From: Typhlomys cinereus
Lineage: Eukaryota > Chordata > Mammalia > Rodentia > Platacanthomyidae
DNA: 64,000 nucleotides
Assembly (NCBI GenBank): GCA_023101885.1
Contig: JALPQD010000137.1
Coordinates: 248,001 to 312,000, forward strand
Direction of reading: 5' to 3'
Position numbers and translations under genes: made by a program. How positions within the stretch are numbered: position 1 is the first letter of the stretch; every line of letters begins with the position of its first letter. Under the pieces are notes generated by a model. The model saw nothing but the letters and a program-made list of their open reading frames with translations. It did not search any database and was not told where the DNA came from. Below, piece by piece: positions 33,443 through 45,560 of the stretch.

Positions 33443-34800
33443 GCAGATTTTAACAGAACCTGCAGGGTGCCTTTGGAGCACACGGCACAGCCACGTGTTC
33501 CAGGCACCCTTTCTTTGCCTCCTCATCCATCGCTTCCAAACCAACCTTCTCCATGCCTTGATCTTCGATTTGCAGCCCATAAACAATGAGAAAACCAGTT
33601 TGTGTGGGTGGAACTCAGTTTGTGACCTTGCCACGGTCACCTCAGAAAACGAAACATTTCTAGTGTGGGACCAAGACATGACTACATGCAGGGAGGGCCC
33701 TTTCCTTGGGATCCGCTGAGAGGAAGATGGGGTGTTTTTCAGTAGATGATGAAACTCAGGTGACCATGTGACTCACTGTAGGCAGATGAAGCAAGTGGTC
33801 TTAAGACAGGAATAAGCTTTCTGCACCCCTCTCCTGTCCCCAGTGCTCTGTACTTCTTCACAGTGCCTTTGCTCTTGATGGAGCGCAGGCTCCCTGTGTG
33901 GGTCAGTGATTCACTTTTGCCCATAAAAGGAGAGTTGGACTGGGTTTTGCACAGAGCCTGCAGCCAGCCAACAAGGTGCTGTTTGTGTTTGTCATTCCAG
34001 TTCCTATAACTACACTCGAAGTTTTTCATTAAGGTCAGGTTAAAAGCAGCTACTCTATAAACTTTTTAACGCTATCAATCTTGGTCTGAGGTTATTCTTT
34101 GAGGGGACTCTTGTCACTGGGCCTTCCAAATATCAGCCGTAGCACTCAGAAAAACTCAGGGGGATCTATATACTGTTGCTCTGGGTGAAAGCAACATTAC
34201 ATCTACGTGTTTGCCCAGCTGCCCTCTAGTTAGGGCTGTCAAGTTAAACTCTGGAAATATGTGGATTTGAAGTGCAAAAGTACAGCTTGGAATAGACGTG
34301 AAAATACAAGATGAGCATTGGCAACGAACCCCTAAATCTTCAATTAGCAAGACCCGGAGTCTTGGATCGTACAAGAAAGGTTCCCTGCACGTGGAGGAAC
34401 CGGATAGCCCTGTCAGCCGGAGAGTCTCACATTCTGAGAGTTCACTCAGGCCCTTCTGGGAGGAGGTCACAGGGTTCAAACAGTGACAGTCTTGAGGAGC
34501 TCACTTTTCACTTCTAAAAGGTTTATCCAAACTTGAAGCCCATCGATGGAGAAAGCTGCCTGAAATAGCGGTCTGTTTCAGATTAGGCAGAAGGAACTCA
34601 AGAAGCCTTCGAAATCTCTAAATGTGACCTTGACAAAGTTATTGATGGCTTCTTCCTTCTTCTCTGGGCTCCGTTCACTTACATTTCTGGCTGATAGTTC
34701 TAAATTCTGGCCATCCGATAGCCGGGGCATTATTTTTGTTGACGTCTTTATAACCGAAGTTGAATTTCATGATTACCTGCTAAATCATAGTGATACTCAC

Positions 34801-34851
34801 CATCAATTTCATCTTCATAGCCCTCTTCCCCATGTAATTCTGGGATGTCCA
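34801..34851 (-). CDS. NRP2: Neuropilin-2a 17-residue cassette exon
   Basis: A 51-nt exon encoding VDIPELHGEEGYEDEID, an acidic extracellular juxtamembrane segment. It has the acceptor ttttttgttatag|TGG and the strong donor GATG|GTGAGTATC, and is phase 1 on both sides, so it is an in-frame cassette of exactly 17 codons. It corresponds to the insert that gives NRP2a(17), or NRP2a(22) when combined with the five residues of the tandem donor exon. It is used only with the a-type terminal exon, 2.1 kb downstream. I recall human sequence as VDIPEIHEREGYEDEID; two or three substitutions are visible here, all in the variable middle. Confidence 0.95.
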
Positions 34852-35301
34852 CTATAACAAAAAAGAGAACAAACATTCCATTTGTCACAAGTTCTATCAC
34901 TATAACAAAAAGGCAAAAGACCCAACCTTCTTTGAGGATGACTCCCTGTTTGTGGAGAGGGTATAGAGAATCACATCTACTTCTGAATCATTTAATATAG
35001 ACATTTCTGGCACCATTTTTCCTGCAAGAATCTGTCTTTACTTCTAACAACAACCAAAAAATGAGAAAAATAGAAAGGTCACACTTCAGCGCTCTGTTAT
35101 AGTATATCAGTTTAGGTTTAGGTTTTATTTAACTACTTTCAATGGGCCTTAGGTTGGCTCACCATTTGGCACCATGAAGTGTAGCACCATTGATTCAGGG
35201 AGGCCCTACCCTGGGCTCTCAAATCCAGGAGGTCAGGTTGCAGACTGGCCAAACAAATATGGACATGCCCTGGACATTCCCAGTGGAGGAACCATATAGG
35301 C

Positions 35302-35373
35302 GGAGGGATGAATAACCAATGGGAAGGAGGGATGAATAACCAATGGGAAGGAGGGATGAACAACCAATGGGAA
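35302..35373 (+). repeat. Three 24-bp tandem repeats with CCAAT boxes in LTR U3
   Basis: Three consecutive units of GGAGGGATGAATAACCAATGGGAA pattern, at 35302-35325, 35326-35349 and 35350-35373. Only one T/C difference separates them. Each carries a CCAAT box, the motif bound by NF-Y, so the array looks like an enhancer amplification inside the LTR. Confidence 0.9.
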
Positions 35374-35488
35374 GCAGCCATCTAACCTGCCTCTGCAATG
35401 GAGACCTAGTAAACAGCTAAATGATTGGTGGCTGCTCCCCTTTCCCTCTGAGTGGAGAGATGGCAACACCTGATTGGGCCCCTGACCC

Positions 35489-35496
35489 TATATAAG
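35489..35496 (+). promoter_or_regulatory. LTR TATA box
   Basis: TATATAAG about 115 bp after the CCAAT repeats and 17 bp after an ATTGG box. Transcription from it would run on the plus strand, antisense to NRP2. Confidence 0.6.
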
Positions 35497-38289
35497 CTCA
35501 AGCACTTCCTAAAATAAATAAGTCTGCAGCAAACTCTTCCACTCCCTGCTGCTTCTCACCTGACTCCCCGGGTCTGTAGTGACCCCACGCAGGCTCACCC
35601 CCCCTCACCTCGAGCCCCCAGACTCCTGCTGTTTCCCCCTCCTTTCCCCGGCAGGGATCCGGCAACAATGAAGATGTCTACTTAGTGTAGCAAGATACAT
35701 CTCCTTACATACCACACCTAAGCGGACACAAAATACCAGTCTTTCTCCTCTGGATTTCAAATAAGTGCATGGTAATTTAAGGAAGTGATGTTTCACTGTT
35801 AAATGCTTTCATATTAGAGCAGAACTGGAAAGAACATCTCAATGTCTGTCCCACTTCACTTATCTATGTTGTATCTCTGTCTGTCCTCCCAGGCTATTTT
35901 TCCTATCAGCTTCCTTTATAGTTTAGAATAGATCAAACGTGAGTATCCAATCTGACTAGTCTGGGCTTGAATAGAACTAAGTTAATTTACTCTGAAATTT
36001 TCCATTATTATCTCTTCCTGTCTTTTTCTTTTTTATGATAATTTCAGGAATAGTTAAAACAGGCATTTTTTTTAAATCACAAATCTGCCTGTCATATAAA
36101 TCAGAGTCAATAGAAATTGCCTACTTAAAATGGTAGAACATTGACAAGGAAAATCAAATATGTGGCAAGTAGCAGGGTCTTTGCATTTCTTCCCATGTCT
36201 CAAGCTAAGGAGGACTTGCTTGGTTGTCAGGTCAAGATAGTCCAAATGAGAGTTTGTGACCCTGTCGGACATTTTCATCCCAAAATAAGATGAAGAACTT
36301 TGATGGCAGCATTCAAAATCCTAGACGGGAGAAGAAAGAGCTTGAGATGGCACTGCATGGCTTGCTCATCAGCGCTATACCTTAGGGAAGGACTCCTTGA
36401 CTATGAACTGAGGATTGCTCCCTTACTGTCACCCTTGAGACCCACACTGTGGCTGGAGGTGGTACCTGACATCATGTGAGATGTCATCTCATTCTTGGCC
36501 AGAGTGTTGCATGTTCTCATCCCCTCGGCCTCTAGCAAGGGATACAGAAGAGCTTGCCAAGACCCCTCTTGAAGGAACCATTGCCATGTGGCACCAGTCC
36601 TCCATACCTCCAGCCCATTCCTAGCACGCTCTTAGCACAGCAACTGGCACCTGCAGGCCATGCCAGTTTTCCCACCTCAGTGCCCATCTCTTGCATTATT
36701 CTCCAGACCCCTGCAAAGCAGGCTGTTTTCTTGGAATGAAGATGAGAACATGATTCAACAAGAGGCAGGTGGTGTCTGTCACAGGGATCAAACCGAGCTT
36801 GTGAAAGTCAACACAAAGGTCTTTTTTTTTTTTTTTTCTTGCTTGTTGTTCCTTATGAAACAGAATGGAAGGAAATCATCACATTGTGAACAATTAATCA
36901 TTTTGATGGGATGCTCATGTATCTTAACATCTTCTTGGTTACAGGATGCAGAATATTGGATAAGAATATGTGAGTCAGACTAGGACAAGAACTGTAGTGC
37001 TCTTGTCAGTGACTTTTGGGCCAAATCCTGTTCTTAATTTTAGGGATTTAGTCTTTGCCAAAGATGGAATGAATGCTTGGAGGCCAGAATGCTACCTTGC
37101 TCCATCTCATGCCCCCAGAGAAGAAGACTAGCCTGGGAAAAGGTAGATGTGGCATTAAATTTGGAGGGAAAAGGTGAATGAATACAATGACTGTGAGGAC
37201 ATTTTTATCCCAGGAGATCAGAGTTTCTCGTCTCTGGAGGCAGAAGATTAGATGAAATGACTTCCCAAGAATTGGCCTATTTCTAAGTTTCAACAGAGTA
37301 GATCTTGCAGACGTAGCTGAGGTTTCAGAACCTGGAGAATCCAGGGCCACTTAGGTTGAGGAGAAGCACTCTAGTGCCTTGACTTGGCTTTCGAATAAGC
37401 ACTGCCCCCAGGAGTTTAGGTGAGTGGGAAGAGGTTGAGAAAAGGATAAGTTAATCAAGATTTTCAAAAAGTGCATCTGTTCACCATCCTTTCAAGAAAG
37501 AATGGTACACCAGGGAAAACCCAAATAAAAAGGAACATTTGTACAAGAAGCAATTTGCTTATTTGCTTTGATAGCAATTTTCTCTAGTCCCCTCGCTCAT
37601 AATCTTGATATCTGTGTTTGATTAAGAGATCGCACCCTCAAAAGCCTCTTTGCCTTTCGTTGGCCACTTTCCTTTCCTGTTGAGGCCACAAGGTAAACCT
37701 CAGCCTGATTCCTCAGGACATCAGCAGGAAGGAAGGCGCCTGTAATCGCAGCGAAAGAAAGGCGAGGAGGCTCAGGGCAGTTGGCAAGAGGAGTCCAGCA
37801 GGGAAGGATTGGGGCTCTCTTGTGAGACGGGAGGGAGGATGAGCTGGGAGCTCCGGGCACGGCGAGGCAGCAGCTGCGTGGGAGGGAGAAATGTCAGCCG
37901 CAGGAGGTTCTGCCAGCTGGGAGTGGAGGGCAGGTTTTGGGAGATGACAAGGACCCGGGATTTTATCTCAATGGTGAAGCACTTCCAGCTCTGCCTCAGT
38001 GGGAGGGAGTGTTTGTGACGGTGAGCTGGGTCGGGGAGAGCGGAATGAGCCACACCTCCCAGCAGCGGGGGTCAGGAATAGATATTGCCACCCACGGCAT
38101 GTCTACTGCCAAGCTTCATGCTCCCACGAGCCCGCCTCCTTCTCAGTCCCTGTGTGGATTCAAGCTCAGGTCAGCCAAAGTGCTGACTCTCAAGGCCTTA
38201 AGCAGTGACCACTGGGCCAAGGAGGACTGCCAAGTCTCATTCATCTTCTCAGGGTGGGCAGGGCACTGTCAATACCAGCATATCTCTGC

Positions 38290-38695
38290 TACTCCCATCT
38301 TGTGTTCATGTTTGTATGAGGTATGGGGGGAGGCATGTATGTGTTCATCTATGTGGATATACACATATGTGTGAGTGCAAATGCATGTGTGAATCCATGT
38401 GTGTGGAAGCCAGAGGACAGCCTCAGGTGCTCCTCAGATGTCGCATGCCTGCGTGGTGTGTGTGAGTGTGTACGTGCGTGTATGTACTTGGCTTTTATTG
38501 GCAGGATTTCTCCCTTAGCCTGGACCTTGCCAACCAGCAATGCTGACCGGCCAGTGAGCCTCGGGGATCTGCCCGTCCACACCTTCCCGCCATTGGGACT
38601 ATAGGTATGTGTCCCTCTGTCCAGCTTTTTCATGTGGGTTCTGGGGACCAAACTCAGTTCCAAGCATTTTACCAACTGCAGGACCTTCCCTAGTC
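38290..38695 (-). mobile_element. B4/RSINE-type composite SINE
   Basis: GT-rich leader (38320-38490), GTGTGGAAGCCAGAGGACAG, then GACTATAGGTATGTGTCCCT, TTCATGTGGGTTCTGGGGAC and CATTTTACCAACTGCAGGAC, the usual ordering of rodent B4/RSINE elements. Confidence 0.6.
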
Positions 38696-39716
38696 CTTCT
38701 ACTTTTAACAGAACAAATGTCTGAGTAGTCAGGGAAAGAAGTGGGGACTCAATGGAGGCTTGTTATGTGTGATCTGAAACTTGAGGTTTCAAGCGTTCCG
38801 CATAGCAATCACCCAGAGAGAGAGATGGATGAACTGAGCTGTGTTTCAAAGACTAATTCACCATCCAGCTAACCAATCTTCACTTAGGAGGAGGGAGAAC
38901 TAGGAGCCCAGCAACCACGCTGAACACTTTGGGAACTGCTGATGTGTGGAACCAGGTGTCAAAGCTTTCAGAATGGTCTGACACCAGAATAACATAAAGA
39001 AAAGCAAGGTATTTGGGGAAGAGCCTCCATGCATACTGCTGGAGTTCAGGGGCGGGGTTAGGGAAATTGCTTCAGAATTCAAGTCAGGGCAAGGTGGATT
39101 TGGGGGAAGAAGTTGCATTTCCTTACCTGACTGTCAGGAATACCTTCAGACAAGATTGGGTGTGGTCAGGGTAGTGTAGGGCTATAAAGGTTTTCAAACA
39201 TGGCACCTGAGCTTTTCATCCTCTTGCCTGTCTCTTGTCTTTTGATTTCTTTTCACTGAGGAATTCAAAGAGACAGTTTTGCTTGGCCACAGATCTTCTA
39301 CTCTGAATTTATCTATGTGTAAAGCAGACCTCTGCCCGTTGCTCTAATACTGCTGAAGATCTGCACAGAGGAACAGCTGAACTCAGATGACTAAGACAGT
39401 TAGATACAGGTTGGGTAACCAAAGTGGGCACAGTAGCCACTGTTTAAAAATAAAAACACCTACCTAGCAAAACCCTGGCCATTTTCATGTGAAAATGGAA
39501 CTCTTAGGCCAAAGAGCCCCTTGTTTCTCCAGGTCTCCTTTCTCTTTGCAGAAAGAGAGACAGCAAGTGCACAATGAGGAATGACTCAAAGTCTTACCCA
39601 TCTCCTGATGTCCTGAGTTTTCCAATGAAAGACACAGTAAGTAGCTAGCTATTAAAACCGCTGTGGATGGATTCAGTAGATTCCTCACCTAGAAGAGTCA
39701 AGTACTAGAGTCCCGG

Positions 39717-39730
39717 TCAGCAGGGGGCAA
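39717..39730 (+). promoter_or_regulatory. CTCF-like motif between the b terminal exon and a cassette
   Basis: TCAGCAGGGGGCAA has the hallmark CAGCAGGGGGC core and fits 12 of 14 positions of the CTCF consensus. It lies in the 17-kb region separating the NRP2b terminal exon from the a-specific exons. Confidence 0.5.
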
Positions 39731-41547
39731 CACCATGACACAAATCAGCAGTCACGCGTCATCAACAGCCGCCTCTAATGAGAAGTGTTTTCCCCAAAGG
39801 CTCTGGAACATTGCCTGATGCTGTAAGACCACACATGCTAGTCAGGGGAAACACCCCATGATACTCCAACCTGCAGCTGGGAAACCCTCACGGGACTTGA
39901 TTTAGGTCTCCAGTAAGAATGTTTTCTCACAGTCCTTCCTGTTCTTTTCCTCCCTTCGCATAAACAAATTTCTCCCTCTCCCTCTCCCTCTCCTCTCCTT
40001 CATTTTCTTGTGTTCTTCCTTCTTCTAAATTAGAATTTTTTTTTTTTTTGGGTGTTGGCATTCTTTCAGCAGCTTCTCACAAGAAATTCACAACCTTCAC
40101 TTTCACCACTTGTTATGCTGTGGCTGCTGCGAGTGTATTGAACTTGACAGTACTCTGTGTCCTTCTCTGCATTATGAAAGGAGCTTCACAAGACTGCCCT
40201 AGCAGTGAGAAATCTGCTCCAAACCACTGGCTACTTTCAGATAAATAATTCAAGGCAGTCCCTCCCCAGGTCACTTGCATGTGATTATTTCAAGATACTG
40301 ATATGCACTGGTTTTCTTTAAAGAGGTCCTTCCATGCCAACTCTGAACTGTGGATTAAGAGGCCAGGTTTGCCATCCAGAACATGTGGGAGGCACTCTGA
40401 GAGGCACTCAGTGTAAGCGTTGCTCTGTCCCTGAAGAGAGGAAGCATGGGACATGAAGGGGCCCTGGCCTAGGAATGGGTGTCCACTCTTCTTGGACCTG
40501 CGCTGGGTGTGACAGCCCTGAGCAGTTCTAACCTCCTTCCCTGAATGCCCCTGCTTTAGAATCCCATCTTCGGTCTTTCTGCTGAGAGCTGCTCATTAGG
40601 TACACAGGGAACTTCTGAACACAAGAGTTGTATTACCCCACAGTGCCTACCGTCCCATTCCTTGCCCAGCTCTGTCCTCCCTCTGAGGTCGCCGAGAAAC
40701 AAAGATGTGGAAGCCACAAGGTTCCATGTGCTCAGAGCTGACATGTGTGACTTAGGAACTAATGCCGTTAATTAGAAAGCCAAGAACTGATCAAGTGGGT
40801 CGCTTGTGCTCCTGGTTTTGAATGTCTAATCTTAACCAGGGCTGGGCTAATAAAACCTCATGGAAAGTTAGCTCTAGTCTGTCCACCGAGACCACCAAGT
40901 TTCCATTAGCACTGAAAGGATGCAGGAGTCTCTTACACACAGGAAGCCTCTGGGCTCGTTTCTTTCTGCAGGTGCCAGATGCTATCATTTCCACTTTAAA
41001 GATGAAATGGAGGAAAACAGAGTAGGCCATTGAACAAATCAGCAGCCGACTGAGAGTAAGCTGCAGATTTTCAACACCTTGTTCTCAGCCTGTGATTTAT
41101 TTGGGACGTGCTCTTGGCTGCCTAGAGCCTTTGTAGGATTTGCATCCAAGTTCCTGACCCCCCCTGAGCCAGCTAAATCAATGGGTCATTCAGGTGGAAG
41201 TTGCCTCCAGAAAATTCTCTCAGCCGTTCTGCTTCTGCCCCAGCAGGAAACATAACACTGAGATCCCAATAAACCAGAAATAACGGAGGACTAAGGAGAT
41301 CTTTCTTGGCACCTCAAAATGTTTAATTCATTTAGCATTTAGTATTGGCTGAGGGTACTCCCCCCCCCACCATACTTAATTTCCCTAATTCAGTTTGTTT
41401 GTCCCCAGTTGCAAGAAGGAGCCAGAAGTTCAGATGTTGATCTAAACTTTGCCAATTCTCTGTGAAGAAGTCGGGCTACTTGAAGGCTGTTCATCCCTTG
41501 CTGGGTTTGGCTAGAGTTTAGAAATCCATCAGACTATCCTCTGTCAT

Positions 41548-41550
<3 letters not shown>

Positions 41551-41599
<49 letters not shown>
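41551..41599 (+). repeat. (TC)n microsatellite
   Basis: About 22 TC units, ending with a TTTC variant. Confidence 0.97.
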
Positions 41600-42289
41600 A
41601 GCCAAATCTTTGGCAGGTCATGGACAAAAATACATTTTTGGGGGAGGTTTTTCATGAGAGAAAGGTGAAGGTGAGTTGGTATGAGGTTACTGGACGAGTT
41701 TGATCTTAAATTTAGTCATCACTTTCTATTTATTTTTAGTTAAAAACTAGGAGGAAGTACCACAAAGACTTGGAAATACTTTACAAACAAGAAGGCTATG
41801 AAACGATCTAATGATATATCTAGTGTGGAGGCAGATGAGCAGCTGGGGCCAGAAGGTCTCCACTGAGCCCCAATAATAGCATGAAAACATGAGAAATGTA
41901 GCCAGAGAAATGTTTAGTTACAGAGACAGGCTTTATAACCACACAGGCTGGGAAGTCCAGCAATGTTGAAGGGAGAAAATTCTGGAATCTTTTTTTTTTA
42001 ATCTCCCAAAGTAGCTAGGCCAACAAGAAATTGGCTTGCTGCACTTTTTTGCTGGCTACTTTCTATTAGGCATGAAGGTGAGAAAAAAAATACGGAAGAA
42101 GGCTGTGCTTAGCTCCTTGCAGTCTTATTTTTCTTTTTAGATGTAAGGCAAAAAAGAAAAAAAAATTCTCTAAAGTTACATGTCAAGGAATTCTTTCTCT
42201 GCAGGCTTTGATGTTCCTTATTTCCCGCAGTTCTTATGCTCGAGAGGTACCAAGTTAGTCAGTCATCACAGTGACCAATACTTCAGAAA

Positions 42290-42652
42290 ATCAACTTAAA
42301 GGAAAAAAGTTAAGTTGGGGTCCTGGTTTTATCCAGTCACATGGATAGTCACTGTGGTGCACAGTGCTGCAGAACATGGTAAGGGGGACAAGACGGGACC
42401 AGCTGTTCACCATATTGTGGCTGTTGGGAAGCAGAGAGTTAAGCCAGGAAGGGGTGAGGGATAAGATGCATCCTTCGGAGGCTCAGTGACTTACTTTCTC
42501 CACCCAGACCCTACACCTTTATAGCTCATTCAGTATGACCTCATCAATGGATTAAGCCGATAATGAATCCAGCATCTGCTTATCCTCTACCAGCTGTGGC
42601 CTACACTTGCAACGCATGACGTGTGGGGACATTTAAAATCTGAACCACAGCA
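42290..42652 (+). mobile_element. Rodent interspersed repeat, copy D
   Basis: CCATATTGTGGCTGTTGGGA, CATTCAGTATGACCTCATCA, ATGGATTAAGCCGATAATGA and GGACATTTAAAATCTGAACC are the 3' part of the family seen at 4378 and 7217. Confidence 0.6.
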
Positions 42653-42734
42653 GGTACAAGAAACTATACTCAGGCAGAATGTGAAGGTGGAGGTGAAGCA
42701 AATCTACTTCAACTTCCACTGTGAAAAGTGCCAT

Positions 42735-43042
42735 CTTCTGAGCAGGGAGATGGCTCGGCAAGCAACAGTCTTGCCAACAAGCTTGACAACCTGAATTCCT
42801 GTCCTAGAGTCTGCATAAAAGTCAGATGCAGCGCTGTATCTGTAATCCTATGCACTTATGGGAAAGGGGAGGTAGAGATTTGAGAATCTCCAGAAGCTCA
42901 TGGTAAGTCTGGCTTATGTAGCAACAAGGAAGAGACCTGATCTTACACATAGACAAAAAAATAGGAGTGACATCTGAAAGTTGATCTCTATCTCCACGGG
43001 GGCATCGAGGTGTGCATGTACCTGTACTCACACACAAACATT

Positions 43043-43088
<46 letters not shown>

Positions 43089-43090
43089 AT
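42735..43090 (+). mobile_element. tRNA/B1 composite SINE with CA tail
   Basis: GAGCAGGGAGATGGCTCGGC (tRNA-like head), CAACCTGAATTCCTGTCC (B box), then CTGTAATCCTATGCACTTAT (B1-like), ending in (CA)n at 43044-43086. Resembles B3/B4-type rodent composites. Confidence 0.55.
43044..43086 (+). repeat. (AC)n microsatellite
   Basis: About 21 AC units at the tail of the composite SINE. Confidence 0.97.
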
Positions 43091-43910
43091 CCGTCAAACA
43101 GAAAAAAAAATACTTTCTTAAAGGTTAGCCTTCTTGCTTTGTAGGTCTTTAAATAATGACAACCAACCCTCAAACATCTATTCCTATGTATGTTACCAAG
43201 AAAATTCACTATTCTTGAAAGTTAGGCTTTGCTTATGCAGACAAGAATGAGTATGTTGATGATATGGTTTTACAGGGACTCCAAATGTATTCAATCAAGA
43301 GATAATTCTCCCCAAATGCTTGCTGGTGGCCAAAGACTGTAATTACAACAGAATGATTCTGCTGGCTTTAGGTTTCGTCTCAGATAAGAACACATGTCTT
43401 TAGAGGAAGTGACTAATTAAGCATTTGAGTGAAGGACTCTGGTCTATGATTTTCTGAGAAGGCTTTGATGCAAGGAGAGTAGAGAGAATGTAAAGACAAC
43501 AGAGGAGAAGAAAGAAAACCACCCAGACACAGGGGAAGACAGAAACTGAAGGGTAGAGCTGGAAGATGAACCAAACCTGTCTCAAAGAGGTAGAGACCAG
43601 GCCCTCCTTGGGGAACTAGGTGGGTTGTGACCTTCTCTGGCAATACAAATCTAAGAGGGGATGATGGCCCAAAACTCTCCATAAACACTATTGATAGGCA
43701 CACACTCTGGTCTACAGTTGATTTGGGTTGACATAGCAACTCTGGGGTTCCTTCGAGATACTCATGTTTGTCTTGGTCTAGGTTCTAATGACTGTCTCTT
43801 TTCCCTCCATCCTGGCTGTAGGGATTCCCCTAGGGAGGTGCACACCTACCCCCAAATCCTTATGCCCCTTCTCCTGGCCCTTGCTTATAGTAGAGAAACA
43901 CAAAGGGACC

Positions 43911-43938
43911 AAAAAAAAAAAAAAAAAAAAAAAAAAAA
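43911..43938 (+). repeat. Poly(A) run
   Basis: 28 adenines with no recognisable SINE or L1 body directly upstream. Confidence 0.95.
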
Positions 43939-44157
43939 GATCCTTGGTGCCTCATCAACTAGCAGGCCAGTTGAGCTCAGCTTATGGTCAAGCACACCAT
44001 TGACTCAAAGCTCTCTGATAAGCCTCAGAGAACTCTAATGCAGGCATCCTGCTCATGAGCGAGGAGCTGCTATTGCTGAAAGCCAAGACTCAGGATGCTC
44101 TCATCCCACTTCTGGATTGAAGCCTGTGCCATTACACAGAAAAGACAAATTAAGGTA

Positions 44158-44180
44158 TTGTGTGTGTGTGTGTGTGTGTG
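44158..44180 (+). repeat. Short (TG)n tract
   Basis: About 11 TG units. Confidence 0.9.
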
Positions 44181-45139
44181 GTGGGGTGACGATTTAAGCC
44201 TCCCAGATCCAAGTCACCAACTCAAGAAGCAGAAGCCCTGAATTTCTGGCAAGTAAGAAAAAGCTTGGAAAGCACATATGTGGCCCCAGATACCATCCAT
44301 TCTGCTCAGTTAATGTCTTACTATGATGGCTCTTGTCTCACACACAATGGAGCCCAAGGCAGCACTCCTGTTTAGGAAATGGTATTTGAACTCAGGTCTC
44401 TTGGCTTTTCCTCCTGCTGCCATCCTCACTGGAGTCCTATGGGATATGCTTACATACCTAGGCAGCCCACCAGAGAACACCCCTGCGGCCCAGTGCCTTG
44501 CCTGTGTGTCAGGAGCCCTGAGCCTCCTAGGAAGGAGACCCAATGCCTCATTTCAGCCCAGAAGGTTGTTCTTCTTAGGGCGAATCCCCCCTGGGAAGCC
44601 CCCGAGATTTGAGATGTTCTCTTAGCATGTGGGTCCACCTGAAGTTGCTGGAATCATCTGGTCTGCAGCACAAAGCTGTGCGATGACCTTAAAGGACTTT
44701 TTTTTAACATGAATTTTTCAGTAGAAAACATAAATAAATAACAGCAAGGCACAGCACAGTCAGTCTTTGGAGAAACCAAGAGGAGCTCATTAATCATGCA
44801 GAATGGGTTTCTCTGTGAACCTGTGGACAGAATTAACTTGTGGGTCACACTTGCTACTTATAGTCAGTTGGAAGTTTAAAAAGTAAGTTGGAAAAGTATA
44901 GTAAGTTGGAAGTTTAAAAAATATATAATTTTTAAGTCCTGGGGGAGTAGTTCATGAGTTTTGAATTTTCTGCAGCTAAATCTGCTCAAAAAGTCTTCTC
45001 TTACAAGTACTGTGCCTTCTTCGAAGACAGTCAGAAGATTATGTGGCTCGTGCAAATGTGGCAGAGGATAATAAAAATCCAGTCTTCTGGATTCTTCTAG
45101 TTTCTGTTTTTCTCCAAAATGGAAACAAGGTTTTATTTT

Positions 45140-45560
45140 TTTTTGAAGAGATAAATTTCTGCTATTTATTTTTGAAATGGAAATGGAAAAGAGGACTGTC
45201 ATTTGATCCAGAAATTCTATCTTGGAGAAATATTTGTCCAAAATGACAACTTTGAGGATATTTAATGTAATAATGTTTATAATAATTAAAACAAAACAAA
45301 CAAACAACAAAAGAAAACTGCATTTAAATAGAATGCCAATGTGTGGTGAAGCAGTTAATAAACCGTGGCTTAACAATATAATAGCTAAAATTATGGAAAT
45401 AAATCTGATGACATGTACTGAGGTATCTTCAAGTCATGGAGATGAAAAGAAGCAAGAGAAGACTGTGACACTATTATGTAAAACAAACCCCAGCCAATCC
45501 AAATCACATAATTTGACACAAATGTAGATGTTTATAAAGGTAGAAAGGTAGAAAGAGGTA
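45140..45560 (+). mobile_element. Ancient L1 (L1M-type) 3' fragment
   Basis: TTTGATCCAGAAATTCTATC, AATGTTTATAATAATTAAAA and GTGAAGCAGTTAATAAACCG match old L1 3' ends in sense orientation. Decayed. Confidence 0.6.

Larger units (their letters stand above)
32703..34800 (-). other. NRP2: NRP2a last intron
   Basis: A 2.1-kb intron separating the 17-residue cassette from the a terminal exon. It holds a MIR (32815-32965), a B4-type SINE (32982-33200) and two ID-like pieces in opposite orientation (33216-33295 and 33373-33442). The remainder looks unique. Confidence 0.75.
35180..35667 (+). mobile_element. Solo LTR of an endogenous retrovirus (class II/ERVK-like)
   Basis: A 488-bp element beginning TGTAGCACCATT and ending CCGGCAACA, flanked on both sides by the 6-bp direct repeat ATGAAG (35174-35179 and 35668-35673). 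TG...CA ends plus a 6-bp duplication are typical of class II (ERVK/IAP-type) integration. Inside are three 24-bp repeats each with CCAATGGGAA (35302-35373), another ATTGG box (35473), a TATA box TATATAAG (35489-35496) and AATAAA (35513-35518). The short TATA-to-poly(A) distance implies a very short R region, as in betaretroviruses. No internal retroviral genes remain, so it is a recombination-derived solo LTR. It lies in an NRP2 intron in antisense orientation. Family name is not determined. Confidence 0.88.
35674..42289 (-). other. NRP2: NRP2 intronic DNA between b terminal exon and a cassette (part)
   Basis: Holds one composite SINE (38290-38695), a GC-rich patch (37700-38130), a CTCF-like motif (39717) and a (TC)n tract. 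No further exon with a recognisable NRP2 sequence is seen. Confidence 0.6.

Noticed and set aside
35302..35373. Short direct repeats as a CRISPR-like array
   Set aside because: Units are contiguous with no spacers and lie inside an LTR.
44876..45376. 166-codon minus-strand open frame
   Set aside because: AT-rich and partly antisense to an old L1 fragment; no familiar motif.
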